From NCBI GenBank assembly GCA_015904075.1, contig JABMDH010000017.1, positions 1 to 11,804 on the forward strand: DNA of 11,804 bases. Reading direction: 5' to 3'. Shown piece by piece: positions 6,279-11,804 of the stretch. Positions within the stretch are counted from its first letter, which is position 1, and the number at the start of each line of letters is the position of its first letter. The position numbers were made by a program, and so were the translations under genes. This DNA comes from Nitrospira sp. Its GTDB lineage: Bacteria > Nitrospirota > Nitrospiria > Nitrospirales > Nitrospiraceae. A model generated the notes under the pieces. That model saw only the letters and a program-made list of their open reading frames with translations, was not told where the DNA came from and did not search any database.

Positions 6279-6596
6279 TTATCGGCACTGAAACTGAATC
6301 CCCCAGCGCCGTTCCTCTATGGCTTCTTCCTGCCCTTCGATCGGACTAATCACGCGTATCCGGCCTTTGGTTTCTCCTTCACGAACAATCTCATAGGATC
6401 GTTCGCCGCACTTTTTGTCGATAACGGTAAGGGCATCCTTACGGAATGAGGATAGGATGTAACCCTGTTCTCCCTTAAAGGGATACACCACCACGCCGCC
6501 ATTCTCGTGTTCTTGAATGAGCTTGGTCCCATCGGCACAACCGACAAGAGTGGACACTAGAGCCGCAACCGTCACTCTTGACCAGACTTTTCTCAT
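6279..6596 (-). CDS. Small lipoprotein, function unknown, copy II
   Basis: 105 residues starting at MRKVW. A basic start and hydrophobic core (about residues 7-17) lead to the lipobox LVGC with the acylated Cys at residue 19, followed by Ala-Asp. The mature part is short and soluble, with a GGVVVYPFKGEQG strand pair, a Cys in KKCG and a Cys next to the C-terminal Arg that may form a disulfide. The upstream in-frame ATG at 6650 would bury the signal peptide and overlap the rhodanese leader, so it is rejected. I do not recognise the family. It is divergent from the rhodanese gene and convergent with pyrE, an order kept in the other copy (10080-10397), from which it differs at six of 105 residues. 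Confidence 0.75.
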   Translation of the reverse strand: MRKVWSRVTVAALVSTLVGCADGTKLIQEHENGGVVVYPFKGEQGYILSSFRKDALTVIDKKCGERSYEIVREGETKGRIRVISPIEGQEEAIEERRWGIQFQCR

Positions 6597-6651
6597 GGCT
6601 CTATTATGAACAGAGTCTGTTCCGGTCTCAATATGCCTGGGAGGAAACATA
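6597..6651. promoter_or_regulatory. Shared divergent control region with palindrome
   Basis: 55 bases between the divergent lipoprotein and rhodanese starts. It holds GAACAGA-G-TCTGTTC at 6608-6622, a perfect inverted repeat with 7-base arms, and the rhodanese ribosome binding site GGGAGGAA. The palindrome is a plausible operator for one or both genes. In the other copy one arm base has changed (10409-10423). Confidence 0.35.
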
Positions 6652-7077
6652 ATGCGGTTCTATAGAATCGTCGCAGTCGGATGCCTGGTTGCCGCAAGCC
6701 TACTGTTCAGCGAAGTCGCCCAATCTCACCATTCGTATCTGCTGACTGTGCAACAATTGCAATCCGGTCTTTCCATCTCTCGATTCATGACCCAGAAAGG
6801 TTTCATATTAGTCGATGTCCGTTCCCCGGAGGAACATCTGGCCGGCAGCATCCCCGGCACCGACCGCAACATCGACTTCCGCGAGATCCAGTCGCGGCAT
6901 CGTGAGATCGGTGCAAAATTTGAGGATCATATCGTCGTCTATTGTCAATCAGGACGTCGGAGCAATATCGCGGCGGAGGCCCTGGCGGATCTCGGATATC
7001 GCCATGTGTACAATGTTGAGGGCAGCATGAACGCATGGATAGAAGCAGGGTTTCCGGTCGCACGATCGCAGCAGTAA
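6652..7077 (+). CDS. Periplasmic single-domain rhodanese, copy II
   Basis: 141 residues with a Sec signal peptide (core residues about 5-20, probable cleavage after AQS near residue 25) and one rhodanese domain. Family marks are LVDVRSPEEHLAGSIPGT (53-70), the active-site loop VVYCQSGRRS with catalytic Cys at residue 98, and the closing NVEGSMNAW...GFPV. Rhodaneses carry sulfane sulfur on this Cys and pass it to acceptors; in the periplasm the acceptor is unknown. A GGGAGGAA ribosome binding site fixes the start. The paralogue at 10453-10842 lacks twelve residues at the end of the domain, so this copy is the one most likely to be active. Confidence 0.88.
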   Translation: MRFYRIVAVGCLVAASLLFSEVAQSHHSYLLTVQQLQSGLSISRFMTQKGFILVDVRSPEEHLAGSIPGTDRNIDFREIQSRHREIGAKFEDHIVVYCQSGRRSNIAAEALADLGYRHVYNVEGSMNAWIEAGFPVARSQQ

Positions 7078-7215
7078 CCATTGTCCCCAACAGACAACGA
7101 CGACATATGGATCACTCTCCCCTTATCTCAATCGAGGGCCGCTCCTCAGACTTGGGAATATCTCCACTCGTTGGCCGATTGAGACGCAATGCGTGACGAT
7201 CTCGCACCGCTATTC

Positions 7216-8121
7216 TTAGCGTCGGCTGACACCGATAACTGTCGGCAATGGGATATGCGCGGACGTGCTCCCGCCAAACAAGGCCTTCCAGAATATTCGA
7301 TGCTCATTCTGCAGATTGCTCTGCCACAGTGACTCTGAAACAAGTAGGTCTGACGATGAGCCTCCATCCATAGCCATCGCCCGACGCACAACGGGCAACG
7401 TATCCCGAAGACATCGGCCGATATCGTACAGAGACGTCACGTCTCGGCTTTTAAAGATGAGAATCCGTCCCTGGTCCGTTTCAGCAATGATCGTTTGATA
7501 CGCCCGTTTCCCTGTCTCACGAACACGAATCGTCTTATTCCGGTCCAAGAGCATCAGCGCCTGGGCGGCCTCTTGATAGGGCGGATGTTGCTCATCAAAG
7601 GCCTCCACCGCCAAGTCAAGTACCCGAGCCTTCTTCAGACCTGGAGCCAAGGGCTCCGCGACGAATAATCCCTGCCACGTTGTGTGCCGGCGGCTTCCCA
7701 ATGACCGCCCGTCTTTATACAACAGGCCGAGATAGGCGAAGTTTTCACGAAATAACCCGGCGTTGAAAATGACATCATGGCCCGTCCGTTTCTGCCATTC
7801 TTCAATCGTCGGAGGATGTACAAGTTTTTCATGCGCATAGTGATGGATCACAAACCTGGCACGATCCGGATCGATCTCAATGGCCAACAGGGACGGCACG
7901 GCCGGACAAGGCTCGTCCGGATTCCACACTGACACAGCAACACCATCCGCAAGCTGTTCCCACTGGATGTTCTCAGCAAGCGCGAGGCACGGCAGCGCAC
8001 AGAGCGCAAGAACATAGCCGAATAGACGACCCACTTTTCCAGCGGCAACGGTCGGGAATCGCCGCCGTTCGATTGAATCGGAGGCTCCGCAGTGAACAGC
8101 TGGTGTGAAGTCGTCGATCAT
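7216..8121 (-). CDS. Phosphodiester glycosidase (NAGPA domain) family protein, copy II
   Basis: About 301 residues from the ATG at 8121. A hydrophobic export signal lies at about residues 32-50 and ends in ALAE, so the true start may be the GTG at 8034, which would give an ordinary signal peptide; the other copy has GCG there, which argues against it. The exported domain has the family marks of the NAGPA-type fold: VIFNAGLF near residue 120 and AMDGGSSSDLLV near residue 252, plus VIGVSRR at the end. Characterised relatives remove a capping sugar from a phosphodiester or process exopolysaccharide; the substrate here is unknown. It lies 53 bases downstream of the hybrid kinase stop on the same strand, so the two could be one transcript. 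Confidence 0.78.
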   Translation of the reverse strand: MIDDFTPAVHCGASDSIERRRFPTVAAGKVGRLFGYVLALCALPCLALAENIQWEQLADGVAVSVWNPDEPCPAVPSLLAIEIDPDRARFVIHHYAHEKLVHPPTIEEWQKRTGHDVIFNAGLFRENFAYLGLLYKDGRSLGSRRHTTWQGLFVAEPLAPGLKKARVLDLAVEAFDEQHPPYQEAAQALMLLDRNKTIRVRETGKRAYQTIIAETDQGRILIFKSRDVTSLYDIGRCLRDTLPVVRRAMAMDGGSSSDLLVSESLWQSNLQNEHRIFWKALFGGSTSAHIPLPTVIGVSRR

Positions 8122-8174
8122 GGCATATAGCCGATAGATCGTGGTCTGAATGGTTACCGGATCACTGTCCCTTG

Positions 8175-9761
8175 CTAACTGGATACAGCCGTGCTCGCCG
8201 GCCTGCAATCCAGAAGCTCGCGAATGGCCCTCGCCAGTGCCTCCGGAGTGAACGGCTTTTGAAGATACCCGCAGGCTGGATCTCCGGCACCGAGACCAAC
8301 ATCATCGGCATAGCCGGATATGAAGAAGAGTTTCAGTTCAGGCTTGATCACACGAAGGTGCTGGGCTAATTCCGTCCCATTCATTCCCGGCATTACCACA
8401 TCTGTGAGCAGAAGCTGGAGCCGTCCTATCTGCTGCGTACCGACAAGGCAGGCCTCCAAGCCGTGTTTGGCCTCGAAGACCCGATATCCGAGCTTGCGAA
8501 GTTCATCTCGAATCAGCCCCCGGACGCCCGCATCATCTTCGACCAGCAGAATAGTCTCATGACCGCTCATGGATGACGGCGCTACCTCCTGGCCATCTGC
8601 TCGATCCGGTTCCTCGATAATCCTCGGAAGGTAAATATCAAAGCGGGTGCCGCGCCCGATCGCGCTGGACACATCAAGCCCGCCACCGCTTTGCGTGACG
8701 ATGCCGAATACGGTGGAAAGTCCGAGTCCCGTACCTTTCCCTTCTTCCTTCGCCGTGAAAAATGGCTCAAACATATGAGCTTGGACATCCGGTGAAATCC
8801 CGCAGCCGGTGTCGGACACCGAAAGTTTCACGTAGGTGCCGGGAGGCAAGGGACTCAGATGATACATCGGCGTCCGGTCAATCTCGACCGAAGTGGTTTC
8901 GATGATCAGCGTTCCGCCCTTGGGCATGGCATCGCGTGCATTGACAACGAGATTCATGACGATCTGTTCGAGTTGCACGGGGTCTGTCTTGACTCGAAGA
9001 GGCTCCCGGCTTGCGCGTAAAACCAATTCGATATCTTCACCGATTAAACGTCGAAGCATCGTCTCAAAGTTGCCGATGACCGGATTCAGATCCAGTACCT
9101 TCGGCTCAGCCGGCTGCTTTCTGCTGAACGTCAGCAATTGTTTGATCAACGCCGCTGCGCGATCGCCGGCCTTTCGCATCTCTTCGATCTTGCCCCTCTC
9201 AGGATGCTCCGACGGCAAATCATTGAGCAACACTTGGCTATGGCCCATGATGACAGTGAGAATATTGTTAAAATCGTGTGCCAGTCCCCCGGCCAATCGG
9301 CCGACAGCCTCCAGCTTTTGCGCCTGACGAAGCTGTTGCTCGCTCTGGCGCAACGCCTCCTCGGCCCGCTTTCGCTCCATCCGATCGTGTCGTTCACGAA
9401 GCGCTCGTTGAATCGATGGAACAAGCCGGCCGATGCGTTGTTTCAAAATATAATCCGTGGCTCCGCGGTGCATGGTATCGATAGCAAGTTCCTCACCGAG
9501 CGTCCCGGAAACAAAAATAAACGGGACCTCAGGAGCCAGCTTGCGCGCAAGCTCAAGCGCGGCAGCACCATCGAATCCAGGAAGAGAATAGTCGGCCAGG
9601 ATCAGATCAATCAGGCCTTCTTTAAGGACTGCAACAAACGCCGCTCGACTTTCCACGCGGATCGGTGCGCAAGGAATTCCCCCTTCTGCCAACAGCGTGG
9701 CGATGAGGTCGGCATCTGTCTGATTATCCTCTAGTTGGAGGACTCGCAAAGGAGTGGTCAT
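8175..9761 (-). CDS. Hybrid histidine kinase, REC-HisKA-HATPase-REC
   Basis: About 528 residues from the ATG at 9761 (GGAAC about six bases upstream; a GTG at 9782 is in frame). Numbered from that GTG: receiver domain at about 11-128 with acidic pair E18/D19, phosphoacceptor D64 and K114; a charged helical linker at 130-157; HisKA with H169 in LAHDFNN; an HATPase domain with N box NLVVNARDAM (277-286), G1 DTGCGIS (324-330) and G2 GKGTGLGLS (348-356); and a second receiver at about 410-525 with E415/D416, D461 and K509. No membrane segment or PAS/GAF sensor is present, so input probably comes through the first receiver from a partner kinase. All phosphotransfer residues are there. The sequence only 50 bases upstream of its start is the pyrE 3' fragment, so its native promoter may have been lost. 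Confidence 0.92.
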   Translation of the reverse strand: MTTPLRVLQLEDNQTDADLIATLLAEGGIPCAPIRVESRAAFVAVLKEGLIDLILADYSLPGFDGAAALELARKLAPEVPFIFVSGTLGEELAIDTMHRGATDYILKQRIGRLVPSIQRALRERHDRMERKRAEEALRQSEQQLRQAQKLEAVGRLAGGLAHDFNNILTVIMGHSQVLLNDLPSEHPERGKIEEMRKAGDRAAALIKQLLTFSRKQPAEPKVLDLNPVIGNFETMLRRLIGEDIELVLRASREPLRVKTDPVQLEQIVMNLVVNARDAMPKGGTLIIETTSVEIDRTPMYHLSPLPPGTYVKLSVSDTGCGISPDVQAHMFEPFFTAKEEGKGTGLGLSTVFGIVTQSGGGLDVSSAIGRGTRFDIYLPRIIEEPDRADGQEVAPSSMSGHETILLVEDDAGVRGLIRDELRKLGYRVFEAKHGLEACLVGTQQIGRLQLLLTDVVMPGMNGTELAQHLRVIKPELKLFFISGYADDVGLGAGDPACGYLQKPFTPEALARAIRELLDCRPASTAVSS

Positions 9762-9811
9762 CAGAGTTCCATTCACAGTCACTTGCCGGAACCGGCTCCC
9801 TGCGGTGGAGG

Positions 9812-9825
9812 GAGGGAAGTATTCG
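9812..9825. repeat. pyrE: 14-base direct repeat, right end of nested segment
   Basis: Identical to 2224-2237. Bases before 9812 do not match pyrE; bases after it do. Removing 2238-9825 would rebuild a continuous pyrE reading frame. Confidence 0.8.
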
Positions 9826-10048
9826 CCCGGGCGATCGCGCTCTGATTGTGGACGATGTCCTCACAAGCGGCGGGTCACTGCTCAAAGCAGTCGCAGCCGC
9901 TCGTGAGGCTGGATTACGAGTCGATCATGCGTTGGTGATTGTCGACCGTCAAGAACAGGACGGGAAAGCCAGAGTGGAACGGGAACAGCTCTCACTCATC
10001 AGTCTCCTCACCGTGCAAGACCTGCTCGTCGCTCTCAAGCGACCATAA
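9812..10048 (+). pseudogene. pyrE: pyrE 3' part, detached from its 5' half
   Basis: 78 codons plus stop matching the end of orotate phosphoribosyltransferase, from EGSIR to the stop, including the PRPP loop LIVDDVLTSGGSLL. No start codon with a ribosome binding site lies upstream in frame, and bases before 9812 belong to the hybrid-kinase leader. Few residues differ from the intact pyrE (SLIS for TLIS, VALKRP for DAMKRS at the end). It joins the 5' part at 1879-2237 without loss or gain if the intervening segment is removed. It should not be active. Confidence 0.85.
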
Positions 10049-10059
10049 GACACCACCTT

Positions 10060-10070
10060 ACAGACTCTGT
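10060..10070. promoter_or_regulatory. Palindromic motif ACAGA-N-TCTGT, copy I
   Basis: Exact match to 6259-6269, at the same place between pyrE and the lipoprotein stop. Confidence 0.3.
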
Positions 10071-10079
10071 CCCTCATCG

Positions 10080-10397
10080 TTATCGGCACTGAAACTGTAT
10101 CCCCCAACGCCGTTCCTCTATGGCTTCTTCCTGCCCTTCGATCGGACTAATCACGCGTATCCGACCTTTCGTTTCTCCTTCACGAACGATCTCATAAGAT
10201 CGGTCGCCGCATTTCTTGTCGATAACTGTGAGGGCTTCCTTACGGAATGAGGATAGGATGGAACCCTGTTCTCCCTTAAAGGGATACACAACCACGCCAC
10301 CGTTCTCGTGTTCTTGAATGAGCTTGGCTCCATCGGCACAACCGACAAGAGTTGAAACTACGGCCGCAACAGTCACGCTTGACCAGACTTTTCTCAT
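10080..10397 (-). CDS. Small lipoprotein, function unknown, copy I
   Basis: 105 residues starting at MRKVW, paralogue of 6279-6596. The lipobox LVGC with Cys at residue 19, the GGVVVYPFKGEQG segment and both mature Cys residues are kept. The six differences are mostly conservative (Leu to Val, Asp to Glu, Glu to Asp), with Ser replacing Tyr in the middle. There is no stop or frameshift. The upstream in-frame ATG at 10451 is rejected because it would precede the signal peptide with unrelated residues and overlap the rhodanese start. Confidence 0.75.
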   Translation of the reverse strand: MRKVWSSVTVAAVVSTLVGCADGAKLIQEHENGGVVVYPFKGEQGSILSSFRKEALTVIDKKCGDRSYEIVREGETKGRIRVISPIEGQEEAIEERRWGIQFQCR

Positions 10398-10452
10398 GGT
10401 TCTATTATGAAGAGAGTCTGTTCCGGTCTCAATATGCCAGGGAGGAAACATG
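10398..10452. promoter_or_regulatory. Shared divergent control region, copy I
   Basis: Equivalent of 6597-6651. The palindrome here reads GAAGAGA-G-TCTGTTC (10409-10423), with one arm base changed, and the GGGAGGAA rhodanese ribosome binding site is kept. Confidence 0.3.
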
Positions 10453-10842
10453 ATGAGATTCTATAGAATCGTCGCGGTCGGCTGCCTGGTTGCCGCAAGC
10501 CTGACATTCGGTGAGGTTGCTCAATCCCACCATTCGTATCTGATGACCGTGCAACAATTGCAAGCCGGTCTTTCCATGGCTCGGTTCATGACCCAGAAAG
10601 GTTTCATATTGGTCGATGTTCGCTCGCCGGAGGAGCATCTGGCCGGCAGCATCCCCGGCACCGACCGCAATATCGACTTCCGCGAGATCCAGTCGCGTCA
10701 TCGTGAGATCGGCGCAAAACTGGAGGACCATATCGTCGTCTATTGCCAATCAGGACGTCGGAGCAATATCGCAGCGGAGACCCTGGCGGATCTCGGATAT
10801 CGCCATGTAGCAGGGTTTCCGGTCGTACGATCGCAGCAGTAG
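10453..10842 (+). CDS. Periplasmic rhodanese with a 12-residue internal deletion, copy I
   Basis: 129 residues, paralogue of 6652-7077. The signal peptide, LVDVRSPEEHLAGSIPGT and the active-site loop YCQSGRRS are intact. A 36-base in-frame deletion has removed YNVEGSMNAWIE between YRHV and AGFPV, the conserved last strand and helix of the rhodanese fold. The catalytic Cys remains, but packing of the domain is probably disturbed, so the protein may be inactive or on the way to a pseudogene. An ATG at 10450 directly before 10453 is also usable behind the GGGAGGAA site. Confidence 0.75.
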   Translation: MRFYRIVAVGCLVAASLTFGEVAQSHHSYLMTVQQLQAGLSMARFMTQKGFILVDVRSPEEHLAGSIPGTDRNIDFREIQSRHREIGAKLEDHIVVYCQSGRRSNIAAETLADLGYRHVAGFPVVRSQQ

Positions 10843-10983
10843 CCATTCCCCTCAATAGATAACGACGACATGTGTATCGTACTTCCCTTATCTCTAGCGA
10901 GGGGCCGTTCCACATGCTTTGCAGTATCTTCCCTCGTTGGCTGGCTGAGACGCAACGTGTGACGATTCTCGTACCACTATATC

Positions 10984-11804
10984 TTAGCGCCGGCTGACAC
11001 CGATGACCGTCGGTAGGGGGATGTGCGCGGAGGTGCTTCCACCAAACAAGGCCTTCCAGAAAACTTGATTCTCATACTGCTGGCGTCTCTGCCACAGTGA
11101 CTCCGAAACAAGTACGTCTGACGATGAGCCTCCGTCCATAGCCATCGCCTGACGCACGACGGACAACGTATCCCGAAGACATCGGCCAATATCATACAAA
11201 GACGTGATCTCTCGACTCTTGAAGATGAGAATACGTCCCTTGTCCGTTTCAGCAATGATCGTTTGATACGCCCGTTTCCCTGTCTGACGAACACGAATTG
11301 TCCTATTCCGGTCCAAGAGCATCAGCGCCTGGGCTGCCTCCTGATAGGGCGGATGTTGCTCATCAAAGGCCTCCACCGCCAAGTCGAGTACCCGAGCTTT
11401 CTTCACACCTGAAACCAAGGGCTCCGCGACGAATACTCCCTGCCATGTTGTGTGCCGACGGCTCCCCAATGACCGGCCGTCTTTATACAGCAAGCCGAGA
11501 TAGGCGAAGTTTTCACGAAATAAGCCCGCGTTGAAAATGACATCGTGGCCCGTCCGCTTCTCCCATTCTTCGATCGTCGGAGGCTGTGCAAGTTTTTCAT
11601 GCGCATAGTGATGGATGGCAAACCTGGCAAGATCCGGATCGATCTCAATGGCCAACAAGGACGGCACCGCCGGACAAAGCTCGCCTGGATTCCACACCGA
11701 CACAGCAACACCACCCGTAAGCTGTTCCCACTTGATATCCTCAGCAAAAGCGACACAGGGCAGCGTGCAAAACGCAAGAACATAGCCGCAAAGACGACTC
11801 GCTT
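10984..11804 (-). CDS. Phosphodiester glycosidase (NAGPA domain) family protein, copy I, partial
   Basis: The gene runs off the right edge; its start is outside the window. On the minus strand the frame stays open to the last base, reading a signal-peptide-like CGYVLAFCTLPCVAFAE and then DIKWEQL. VIFNAGLF, AMDGGSSSD and the VIGVSRR end are kept relative to 7216-8121. Differences cluster near the C terminus (RRQQYENQV for SNLQNEHRI). At the position of the possible GTG start in the other copy, this copy has GCG, so a start further upstream is needed. Whether a kinase gene follows beyond the edge, as in the other copy, cannot be seen. Confidence 0.78.
   Translation of the reverse strand, partial: ASRLCGYVLAFCTLPCVAFAEDIKWEQLTGGVAVSVWNPGELCPAVPSLLAIEIDPDLARFAIHHYAHEKLAQPPTIEEWEKRTGHDVIFNAGLFRENFAYLGLLYKDGRSLGSRRHTTWQGVFVAEPLVSGVKKARVLDLAVEAFDEQHPPYQEAAQALMLLDRNRTIRVRQTGKRAYQTIIAETDKGRILIFKSREITSLYDIGRCLRDTLSVVRQAMAMDGGSSSDVLVSESLWQRRQQYENQVFWKALFGGSTSAHIPLPTVIGVSRR

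Larger units (their letters stand above)
6013..8037. repeat. Duplicated block, pyrE 3' end to glycosidase (copy II; copy I 9812-11804)
   Basis: About 2.0 kb repeated in the same order and orientation, including intergenic spaces. The length difference is largely explained by the 36-base rhodanese deletion. The homology probably continues past the right edge. Confidence 0.88.

Noticed and set aside
7126..7184. Inverted repeat TCTCAATCG / CGATTGAGA between rhodanese and glycosidase genes
   Set aside because: Arms are about 41 bases apart, there is no T-run, and the other copy (about 10890-10950) has changed both arms without keeping the pairing.
8893..9734. Long plus-strand open frames opposite the hybrid kinase
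   Set aside because: They are antisense to a gene with complete kinase and receiver motifs and show no family-like sequence.
9784..9797. GCCGG-AA-CCGGC inverted repeat upstream of the kinase
   Set aside because: The two-base loop and GC-rich background make it a weak signal; no second copy is available for comparison.
2224..9825. A classical insertion sequence or transposon
   Set aside because: The direct repeats fit, but no transposase, integrase or terminal inverted repeats were found in the segment.
9848..10048. A complete 66-residue protein starting at VDDVLTSGG
   Set aside because: The first codon is a GTG inside the PRPP loop of a pyrE fragment, with no ribosome binding site. It is a remnant, not a gene.
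1..11804. CRISPR arrays, tRNA or rRNA genes
   Set aside because: No short regularly spaced repeats, cloverleaf-like sequences or rRNA-like tracts were seen in reading both strands. A dedicated scan was not possible here.

Overview
The window looks like part of a comammox (complete ammonia-oxidising) Nitrospira-type genome. The main evidence is a 92-codon 5' fragment of amoC (ammonia monooxygenase subunit C) on the minus strand at 2238-2513, which keeps a strong ribosome binding site. Two other things fit but are weaker: a moderate GC content, and small exported proteins (Adhesin_E-like, DUF1566, periplasmic rhodanese) next to a sensorless hybrid histidine kinase. The genus is an inference; no rRNA or other taxonomic marker is present.

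Layout. The window is built from two diverged copies of one locus, one nested in the other. The outer copy (copy I) reads: small coiled-coil lipoprotein (55-351, minus), Adhesin_E-like exported protein (667-1140), membrane-anchored DUF1566 protein (1209-1781), and the 5' 60% of pyrE (1879-2241), which stops at the junction. It resumes at 9812 with the 3' 40% of pyrE, then a lipoprotein (minus), a periplasmic rhodanese, and a phosphodiester glycosidase (minus) that runs off the right edge. Between the two pyrE halves lies about 7.6 kb (2238-9811). This segment holds the amoC stub, a decayed remnant of the coiled-coil lipoprotein gene (about 2789-2968), second copies of the Adhesin_E-like and DUF1566 genes (3054-4168), a DUF523/DUF1722 gene overlapping a CbiX-like chelatase gene (4233-5593), an intact pyrE (5668-6249), second copies of the lipoprotein, rhodanese and glycosidase genes (6279-8121), and a REC-HisKA-HATPase-REC hybrid kinase (8175-9761, minus). 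The 14-base sequence at the break in pyrE is present at both ends of the segment (2224-2237 and 9812-9825), as after a target-site duplication or integration at a short core. No transposase or integrase is visible.

How the genes work together. The intact pyrE can supply orotate phosphoribosyltransferase for UMP synthesis; the outer copy cannot, because its halves are separated and the PRPP loop lies in the 3' half. The Adhesin_E-like and DUF1566 genes form a conserved pair with identical spacing in both copies, and their exported domains are far better conserved than their leaders, so both pairs are probably under selection. The lipoprotein and rhodanese genes are divergent and share a 55-bp intergenic region in both copies. 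DUF523/DUF1722 and CbiX are translationally coupled by a 4-base overlap. The kinase lies just upstream of the glycosidase gene on the same strand and could be co-transcribed with it.

Caution: two copies this similar could also be joined wrongly in an assembly, for example by chimerism between related strains. The two pyrE junctions and the amoC junction are the places to check with long reads.
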